Shown here: positions 9,523-18,283 of the stretch, piece after piece
Numbering within the stretch: the stretch's first letter is position 1
Layout: the number at the start of each line of letters is the position of its first letter
Source: CAYTLW01 sp964438735
GTDB lineage: Bacteria > Myxococcota_A > UBA9042
Reading direction: 5' to 3'
NCBI GenBank assembly: GCA_964438735.1
Contig: CAYTLW010000067.1
Coordinates: 1-38,702 of the forward strand
DNA: 38,702 bases
Notes under the pieces: generated by a model
Database searches by the model: none
The model's input: only the letters and a program-made list of their open reading frames with translations
What the model was told of the DNA's origin: nothing
Made by a program: the position numbers and the translations under genes

Positions 9523-9532
9523 CCCCTCCTCC
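9523..9532 (-). promoter_or_regulatory. Strong Shine-Dalgarno site upstream of the giant lipoprotein
   Basis: GGAGGAGGGG on the minus strand lies 3 bases before the ATG at 9519. No comparable site precedes the CTG at 9461 or the GTG at 9305, so this is the likely ribosome entry point for the locus. Confidence 0.6.
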
Positions 9533-9814
9533 GGTCGCAAATCGGAAGCAGGAGGCCGATCTGCCGGGACCTGGATGACGGGGAAACCATCGACATCACC
9601 GGTGGACCTGTCAAGCCGATAATGGACAGACTGGCCCGCCAAGTGCCCGTACTTGCAACTAAACCGATATACACATCAGCAGATGATTATATCTATGAGT
9701 TGGAGCGGCGTGCCGATGAGCCCGCGAACTGAGGTTGTGGCACAGCCGCGCGAGGCCGCCAGCACTGCGAGATTGGCCGGCGTCGCCATGACGAATTCCT
9801 GTCAGCGTCGACCG
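9533..9814. other. Intergenic region between patatin gene and giant lipoprotein
   Basis: About 280 bases with no supported gene. It contains a locally AT-rich patch near 9660-9695, unusual for this GC-rich window, and a minus-strand TTGACA at 9614-9609 without a good partner hexamer. It probably carries the promoter of the giant gene. Confidence 0.4.
9686..9691 (-). promoter_or_regulatory. Candidate -10 element TATAAT
   Basis: A perfect TATAAT on the minus strand in an AT-rich patch, about 165 bases upstream of the ribosome site of the giant lipoprotein. No good -35 hexamer is visible at the usual distance, so this is only a candidate. Confidence 0.25.
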
Positions 9815-11785
9815 TCAATCGGTGGACGTTCCGTGCTTCAAGCGCGGCTGATTGGCCTGCCAGCGCTGCAGCACGCGATCCGCCGTCACCTCCGCCAATG
9901 GCTGCGCGTGGGCGACGATGGCGCGGGCCTCCGAGAACTGGGTCGGCGCCGAGTTGGCATCCTGCACGTCCAGCAATACGTCCGCGCCATAGCTGTTGCC
10001 GCTGCCGACGGCGTGGAAGAGCGTGAACGTGGACCGCCAGCCATCCACCAGGCGACCGACCACATTCAACTCCTGGGCGAGGCGACCGACGCGCCCTGGA
10101 ATCAGTTGTTTCGGCGCGTCTTTGGCCGGTGGCGGCGGCACGATGTTGGAGGCCACGACGATGTCCGCCCCTTCGCGGATCAAGGCAGCCTCCGGCACAT
10201 TGTCGATGATTCCGCCGTCCACATACCGGCGACGAATGCCCGCCACCTGGTCCATCCACGTGGTCGGTGAAAAGACCGTCGGAAACGAGCCCGAAGCGCG
10301 CGCACCCAGCGCCACCGAGGTCCCCCGAATGGCGACCGTCTCGGCGCGGCTGATATCGCAGGCCACGGGCAAGAAGATGGTGTCCAGGTCGTCCAGCCAG
10401 AGGTCGCCCAGGTCTTGAGTCGCCCGATAGCCGATAATCCGGCTGCTGAATACCGCCATGGGCACCATGCGCTGCAGCGCGTCGCCCTTGTCGATCAGCA
10501 GGCGCAATCCATCCAAACCAGCAGCGCAGTAGTAGGCCCCCACCAGCGCCCCGAAGCTCACCCCCGCGACGACATCGATGGGTACGCCGCGCTTGCAGAT
10601 CTCCTGGATCAGGGCCACGTGGCCGTATCCCCAGGCCCCGCCGCCGCCCAACGCCAGGCCGAGCGTGCGATCGCTCACAAAACGCGCCCAACGCGACAAC
10701 GCCGCCCGATTGGCGGTCGTCTGCTTGCCCAACGGCCGATCGAGTTCACGCCGACTCAGGCGCATCCGGCAGGCCGGGAAAGGCAGCCAGCCGGGAGCGA
10801 CCGACGCCCCATCCGGCAGGATGATGGCCAGGCGCTCGCTATCCTCGGCCCCCGTGGCGTCCATGCCGTGCAGGCCCACCGAGTCGGTGGAAGTGATCGT
10901 GCCCACCCGCGTGCCGACCTGGCCATGCTCGTGCGCCGGGTCATGAGAGCGGGCGGGCTGACGCCGCACCGCTTCGAGGGCCGTCAGCACCCTGGCCCGC
11001 TTGTCGGCCTCCGCTTGCCACGCCCGGGCCACTACGTCGTCCGCCGCCCGCGTGTCCACAACCAGGTAGTCCGACTGGGCCACCAGGCGCTCGATATTCC
11101 GGCTCGCCAGCACTCGCTTCGGGTCCTTGCCCACCCGTCGATTGGCCACCTTGCCCGGCGCCGGCCGCGAGGTTCCCTTCACGGTGCCATCGCCCAGATC
11201 GGGCTCCACCACCAGCAGGCCCACATGATCGCCGTGGTCGGTGGTCAGCGCCTCGGCCAGCAGCCGCGGCAGGGGCGCATCGCGCCAGCCCCGCGGCCCC
11301 TGCACCACCAACACCTCGGCCGACTGCAATTCGTGCTCATGGGTGGCCGCGCCCAGCTCGTGGCCATCATGCGCCACCAACGCCCGCAACGCCCGCCGGA
11401 ACGAGGTGCTGCGTGCCATCAGGCCGGCGAACACGCCCTTGTCGATGACCAGCACCCGAGACGCCTCGCTGGCCGTCACGGCGCCGCTCATGGGCTGATC
11501 CAGCACGATTTCGCGCTCGCCCAACGTCGTGACCGGATGCACGGCCCGCGCGGACCCACCGTCGCCGCTGGCGGCCACGGTCAGCGCCCCCGAGACGAGC
11601 ACAAACATGCCCTCGGGCACCGCGCCCTGCGCCACCAGCTCCTCGCCAGCCGCCAACTCCCTGGGCCCCGCCGCCTTGCTCAACCGCAGCAACATGCTGC
11701 TCGGAACACTGGCCAGCAGAGGGCTGCGACGCAACGCCGCCAGGACCTGCCGTTGCCGTCCACCGGCTTTCACGTGTGTCGTCAT
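9815..11785 (-). CDS. Cyclic-nucleotide-binding domain / patatin-like phospholipase (NTE/RssA type)
   Basis: A 656-residue protein. Residues about 20-140 form a cNMP-binding beta-barrel (PEGMFVLVSGALTV; LGEREIV). Residues about 150-345 look like a degenerate Rossmann-type region without a P-loop. Residues about 374-560 are a patatin domain with the oxyanion-hole glycines GGGGAWG (380-386), nucleophile Ser410 in GVSFG and catalytic Asp523 in VDGGIIDNVP. Known members of this family are serine lipases or lysophospholipases using a Ser-Asp dyad. The order cNMP, linker domain, patatin matches bacterial NTE-like proteins, so regulation of lipid hydrolysis by a bound ligand is plausible. No signal peptide is present, so it is cytoplasmic or peripheral. 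It is divergent from the fibrinogen-like lipoprotein gene. Confidence 0.9.
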   Translation of the reverse strand: MTTHVKAGGRQRQVLAALRRSPLLASVPSSMLLRLSKAAGPRELAAGEELVAQGAVPEGMFVLVSGALTVAASGDGGSARAVHPVTTLGEREIVLDQPMSGAVTASEASRVLVIDKGVFAGLMARSTSFRRALRALVAHDGHELGAATHEHELQSAEVLVVQGPRGWRDAPLPRLLAEALTTDHGDHVGLLVVEPDLGDGTVKGTSRPAPGKVANRRVGKDPKRVLASRNIERLVAQSDYLVVDTRAADDVVARAWQAEADKRARVLTALEAVRRQPARSHDPAHEHGQVGTRVGTITSTDSVGLHGMDATGAEDSERLAIILPDGASVAPGWLPFPACRMRLSRRELDRPLGKQTTANRAALSRWARFVSDRTLGLALGGGGAWGYGHVALIQEICKRGVPIDVVAGVSFGALVGAYYCAAGLDGLRLLIDKGDALQRMVPMAVFSSRIIGYRATQDLGDLWLDDLDTIFLPVACDISRAETVAIRGTSVALGARASGSFPTVFSPTTWMDQVAGIRRRYVDGGIIDNVPEAALIREGADIVVASNIVPPPPAKDAPKQLIPGRVGRLAQELNVVGRLVDGWRSTFTLFHAVGSGNSYGADVLLDVQDANSAPTQFSEARAIVAHAQPLAEVTADRVLQRWQANQPRLKHGTSTD

Positions 11786-11844
11786 GCTCGCCTCCTACGG
11801 CGCCCAAGGTTGAAGTCCGGAGCGAGCGTTGTCGAGTGTGATAG

Positions 11845-11929
11845 TGAGGTGTCAGACCCTCACATATCATAACATGCCAATCTAACCCCCTGATAAGTGG
11901 TTAACCTGTTGAATACCTGTGACACCTCA
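11845..11929. repeat. 85-bp intergenic element with 10-bp terminal inverted repeats
   Basis: The ends are perfect inverted repeats, TGAGGTGTCA (11845-11854) and TGACACCTCA (11920-11929). Inside, TAACC and GGTTA form a second, nested pair. The left part (26 bases from 11847) is identical to 27903-27928, and TCTAACC follows 8 bases later in both copies. The element sits between divergent genes. It looks like a REP/MITE-like unit, though a regulatory role is possible. Confidence 0.6.
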
Positions 11930-12002
11930 GTTCGCACCGCGTTGCTCGCGACCCCGGCAACCGGCACTATCAGGCCGCTCGATCGACCATCCAGGAGGTC
12001 AC

Positions 12003-15000
12003 ATGAACCGCAATACACACGCCATCGGGAATCTGGCGACGATCCTGTGTAGCGCCGGGCTGCTGGCCGCTTTGGGGTGCGGGGAAGACACCTCTGTGGT
12101 CGGGCCGGCGTCCGACGCGACCGGCGGCGTGGCCAAGGACGGCGGCGTGCTGGACGGTTCCCTGGAGCCTGGCGCCGATGGCACGGGCACGGTGAACAAG
12201 GACGTGACCGCGGACAGCACCGGATGTGGGACTGCAGCCCAGTGCCCGAAACCGACCGAAGCCTGCCTGGTGGCCACCTGCGACGCCGGCGGGGTCTGCG
12301 GCACGGGACCGGCTGGCTCGGATACGACCTGCGATGATGGCGACGCCTGCACCACCGCCGATGCTTGCAAAAACGGCACCTGCACCGCCGGACCGCCCCA
12401 GGTCTGCAACGACGACCAGCCCTGCACCGATGACGCGTGCGACGCCAAGACGGGGTGCGTCTATTCACCCAACAACGCCTCCTGCGATGACGGCGACGTC
12501 TGCAGCGAGAGCGACGTCTGCAAAGCCGGCGTCTGCGCGCCCGGCACCACCAAGATCTGCGACGACGACAACCCCTGCACGGACGACGGCTGCGACCCCA
12601 AGACCGGCTGCACGAACGCGGCCAATACCGCTTCATGCGACGACGGGGACGCCTGCACAGCCATCGACGGCTGCGCCGGGGGCGCGTGCAAGGGCAGCCA
12701 GCCCGTGGTCTGCAATGACGGCAACCCGTGCACCGACGACGCCTGCGACGCCAAGTCCGGCTGTGGCTCCACGGCCAACAAGGCGACCTGCATCGATGGC
12801 AACGCCTGCACCGCGGGCGACATTTGCGCCGCCGCCGAGTGCAAGCCAGGCGCCGCCAAGGACTGCAACGACGACGACGTCTGCACCGACGACAGCTGCG
12901 ACGCCAAGACCGGTTGCGCCAATACCAACAACACCGCCGCCTGCGATGATGGCAACGTCTGCACGACCGGCGATGCCTGCAAGGCGGGCGCCTGCAAGGG
13001 CGGGGGCAAACAGTCCTGCGACGACGGCAACCCCTGCACCGGCGACGGCTGCGATCCCAAAGATGGCTGCACCCACGACGCCAACCTGTCCGGCTGCAGC
13101 GATGGCAATGTCTGCACGGTCGACGACGCATGCAAGGGCAGCGGCTGTGTGCCCGGCAAGGCCAAGGTGTGCGATGACAACAATCCGTGCACCACCGACG
13201 GCTGCGACCCGGCCAAGGGATGTACCACCACCGCCAACGCCCTGCCCTGCGGCGATGGCGACCCATGCACCGGCGACGACGCCTGCAAGGGCGGCAAGTG
13301 CACCGCCGGCGCCAAAGTGGACTGCAGCGACAGCAATCCGTGCACCAACGACATCTGCGTACCCGGCAAGGGCTGCAGTCATACGCCGTCGACCGCGCCC
13401 TGTAGCGACGGCAATGTGTGCACCGTCAAGGACGCCTGCAAGAGCGGCAAATGCGCACCCGGCGCCGCCAAGGTCTGCGACGACGGCAACGGCTGCACGA
13501 CCGACTCATGCGACGCGGCCAAAGGCTGCGGCACCAGCGCCAACACCCTGCCCTGCGATGACGGCTCGTTGTGCACCTTGGGCGACGCCTGCAAAGGCGG
13601 CAACTGCGCCGCCGGCAAACCCCTGACCTGCTACGACGGCAATCCGTGCACCGAGGATGCCTGCGACGCCAAGACGGGCTGCGTCTTCCTGCCGAATTCG
13701 GTCACATGCACCGACAGCAACACCTGCACATTGATTGATGCGTGCGCCAAGGGTGTGTGCGTGCCCGGCAAGGCCAAGGTGTGCGACGACAACAACCCGT
13801 GCACCACCGACCTCTGCCATCCGGTCAAAGGGTGCCATCACGTCAACCACGGCCTGCCCTGCACCGACGGCGACGCGTGCACCACAGCCGACGTCTGCAC
13901 GGCCGGAAAGTGCGTCGGCGGCGCGTCCTTGAACTGCAATGACGGCAAGGTCTGCACAGACGACAAGTGCGACGCCAAGACCGGTTGCACCCACAGCAAC
14001 AACAGCGCCGACTGCGACGATGGCAACGTCTGCACCATTGGCGATGGCTGCAAGTCCGGGGCCTGCGCAGCCGGCAAACCCCTGGCGTGCAAGGACGGCC
14101 TGCTCTGCACCACCGACGCTTGCGACCCCAAGACCGGCTGCCAGTTCAAGGCCAACACCCTGCCCTGCGACGACGGCAACGCCTGCACCGTCAAGGACGC
14201 GTGCTCCGGCGGCAAGTGCGCACCCGGAGCCAAGAAGGATTGCGATGACGGCAACAGCTGCACGCTGGACACCTGCGCCACCGACACCGGCTGCGCTCAT
14301 CCCCTGCCAGAGCCGGCCACCCCATGCGACGGCGGCGCCTGCTTCGGCGGCAAATGCGTCACCGCCGGCACCAAAGGCAACCCGTCCAAGAACTGCCTCG
14401 AACTGAAGAAAGCCGAGCCCACCACGCCCGATGGCCTGTACTGGCTCGACCCCGACGGACCCGTCGGCGGCGAGCCCACCTACCGCGCCTGGTGCGACAT
14501 GAAGACCGACGGCGGCGGCTGGACGCTGCTGCTGAAAATCGACGGCACCAAGACCAACTTCGGCTACGACAACGCCAGGTGGCTGAACAAGACCGCCTTC
14601 CAACCCGACAAGCCCGCCTTCGACACCAGCGAGGCCAAGCTGGCCAGCTACTGGACCGTGCCGTTCACGACCTTGCGCCTGGGCATGATCGACAGCGGCG
14701 TCACCCGCTGGCTGGAGGTGCCCTACAAAGCGGTGTCGCTTTGGGCGACCATCCAGGGCGGTTACAAGCCGACCAAGATGGGCCGCGACAAGTGGAAGAG
14801 CCTGCTGGCGGCGCCGTCTCTGCAGCCCAACTGCAACAAGGAGGGCTTCAACGTCTACCACGCCTACGCCCGGGTGCGGATCGGCATCCACAGCAACCAG
14901 GAGAACAACTGCAGCTCGCCCGATTCCCGCATCGGCTTCGGCGGCGCTGGCAGTGCCTGTGGCCAGGACAACAACAACACCTGCGGCAATACGGCGACTT

Positions 15001-15059
15001 GCAGTGGCGATGCCGGCAATCGGAACACGAAGGTCTTCGGCTACGTGTTGGCGCGGTAG
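12003..15059 (+). CDS. Lipoprotein with 13 eight-cysteine tandem repeats and a fibrinogen-like domain
   Basis: ATG at 12003 is chosen because AGGAGGT (11993-11999) precedes it and it gives a lipoprotein signal with Cys26 in ALGC. The 1,018-residue product has a short Asp/Gly-rich linker and then 13 consecutive units of about 51 residues (encoded by 12330-14324). Each unit has eight cysteines in the pattern CDDGNxCTxxDxCxxGxC followed by CDDxNPCTxDxCDxxxGC. These resemble the Cys-rich Dictyostelium-type repeats (Pfam Dicty_CTDC). The C-terminal ~220 residues resemble a fibrinogen-related/intelectin-like domain: DGLYWLDPDG, AWCDMKTDGGGWTLLLKIDG, and several asparagine-rich Cys motifs near the end. 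Such domains often bind carbohydrate. I infer an extended disulfide-stiffened stalk presenting a lectin-like head at the cell surface. Confidence 0.9.
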   Translation: MNRNTHAIGNLATILCSAGLLAALGCGEDTSVVGPASDATGGVAKDGGVLDGSLEPGADGTGTVNKDVTADSTGCGTAAQCPKPTEACLVATCDAGGVCGTGPAGSDTTCDDGDACTTADACKNGTCTAGPPQVCNDDQPCTDDACDAKTGCVYSPNNASCDDGDVCSESDVCKAGVCAPGTTKICDDDNPCTDDGCDPKTGCTNAANTASCDDGDACTAIDGCAGGACKGSQPVVCNDGNPCTDDACDAKSGCGSTANKATCIDGNACTAGDICAAAECKPGAAKDCNDDDVCTDDSCDAKTGCANTNNTAACDDGNVCTTGDACKAGACKGGGKQSCDDGNPCTGDGCDPKDGCTHDANLSGCSDGNVCTVDDACKGSGCVPGKAKVCDDNNPCTTDGCDPAKGCTTTANALPCGDGDPCTGDDACKGGKCTAGAKVDCSDSNPCTNDICVPGKGCSHTPSTAPCSDGNVCTVKDACKSGKCAPGAAKVCDDGNGCTTDSCDAAKGCGTSANTLPCDDGSLCTLGDACKGGNCAAGKPLTCYDGNPCTEDACDAKTGCVFLPNSVTCTDSNTCTLIDACAKGVCVPGKAKVCDDNNPCTTDLCHPVKGCHHVNHGLPCTDGDACTTADVCTAGKCVGGASLNCNDGKVCTDDKCDAKTGCTHSNNSADCDDGNVCTIGDGCKSGACAAGKPLACKDGLLCTTDACDPKTGCQFKANTLPCDDGNACTVKDACSGGKCAPGAKKDCDDGNSCTLDTCATDTGCAHPLPEPATPCDGGACFGGKCVTAGTKGNPSKNCLELKKAEPTTPDGLYWLDPDGPVGGEPTYRAWCDMKTDGGGWTLLLKIDGTKTNFGYDNARWLNKTAFQPDKPAFDTSEAKLASYWTVPFTTLRLGMIDSGVTRWLEVPYKAVSLWATIQGGYKPTKMGRDKWKSLLAAPSLQPNCNKEGFNVYHAYARVRIGIHSNQENNCSSPDSRIGFGGAGSACGQDNNNTCGNTATCSGDAGNRNTKVFGYVLAR
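12330..14324 (+). repeat. 13-unit, 153-bp in-frame tandem repeat
   Basis: Unit starts are the TGC codons of the first cysteine of each 51-residue module; the last unit has two extra codons. The period is strictly a multiple of three, and spacing of TGC codons is conserved although the rest of each unit has diverged. Copy number could change by recombination without breaking the reading frame. It also creates long spurious open frames on the other strand. Confidence 0.9.
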
Positions 15060-15128
15060 TCGGCCAGGACCCAGGCCGTACGGCGTCGCCAACCAATGAT
15101 CAGTCAGTTACACATCAATCTTCTAAAG

Positions 15129-15145
15129 TGTGAGGGTCTGACACC

Positions 15146-15148
<3 letters not shown>
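15129..15148 (-). repeat. Inverted copy of the AGGTGTCAGACCC repeat
   Basis: Eighteen bases (15129-15146) are the exact reverse complement of 11847-11864, and the 10-base end TGACACCTCA (15139-15148) also matches 11920-11929. It touches the stop codon of phosphoenolpyruvate carboxylase and lies 69 bases past the stop of the fibrinogen-like gene. The lipoprotein gene is therefore bracketed by inverted copies. Confidence 0.65.
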
Positions 15149-17926
<2,778 letters not shown>

Positions 17927-18063
17927 GTTGCGCCTCGATCCCGCGCCATGGCGGGCATCGACGTTCTCACGGCCACGCCTCGAATGCACGGCGAGTGGCG
18001 GTTTCCCAAGCGCCTGCGCGCGGTTGGCTGGAGCGACCCGCGCAGCGGCGCGACGCGATCGCT

Positions 18064-18092
18064 CAAAGGTGTCAAGTGTCAATACCTGACCC
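18064..18092. repeat. 29-bp direct repeat, copy 1
   Basis: Starts CAAAGGTGTCAAGTGTCAAT and ends ACCTGACCC. Identical to 18128-18156, 64 bases downstream. It shares AGGTGTCA and GACCC with the repeats at 11847 and 27903 but has about 13 extra bases between them. Confidence 0.85.
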
Positions 18093-18127
18093 CTCTTGCG
18101 GTGGGCTTGCAGTCATGCGAACAGATA

Positions 18128-18156
18128 CAAAGGTGTCAAGTGTCAATACCTGACCC
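18128..18156. repeat. 29-bp direct repeat, copy 2
   Basis: Exact second copy of 18064-18092. It ends 128 bases before the ATG of the multifunctional beta-oxidation enzyme and could be either a dispersed intergenic repeat or a paired operator. Confidence 0.85.
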
Positions 18157-18283
18157 TCGGCGCGTGCATTCGTCCTCATGAGGACTTTTGCAGAACTGTA
18201 CTGGCGGGTGGTGTCGGCGGCCCGGACCGGGGTACCCTCCGTGCGGTTCAGCCCGACTGCGCACCCATGACCCCGAGGGCCCG

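Larger units (their letters stand above)
17927..18283. other. Divergent intergenic region between ppc and the beta-oxidation operon
   Basis: This 357-base region holds two exact 29-base direct repeats (18064-18092 and 18128-18156) and presumably both promoters. Open frames extend through it from either side, but their sequence is not family-like and depends on start codons further from the conserved domains. Confidence 0.55.

Noticed and set aside
12330..14324. Possible CRISPR-like regular repeats
   Set aside because: The period is 153 bases, in frame, with protein-level conservation of cysteines; there is no short identical repeat with unique spacers and no cas gene.
13506..15092. Minus-strand 528-codon open frame, Ala/Gly/Val-rich with a repeated pattern
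   Set aside because: It is a shadow of the 153-bp Cys-repeat array; its repeats simply mirror the coding strand.
15060..15145. Bidirectional terminator between the fibrinogen-like gene and ppc
   Set aside because: A short palindrome GCCGTACGGC (15075-15084) is present, but there is no loop or T-tract. The other structured piece is part of the dispersed repeat.
17927..18082. Longer ppc start at 18082
   Set aside because: The extra 52 residues are Arg/Ala-rich, absent from the family, and would be encoded partly by a dispersed 29-bp repeat.
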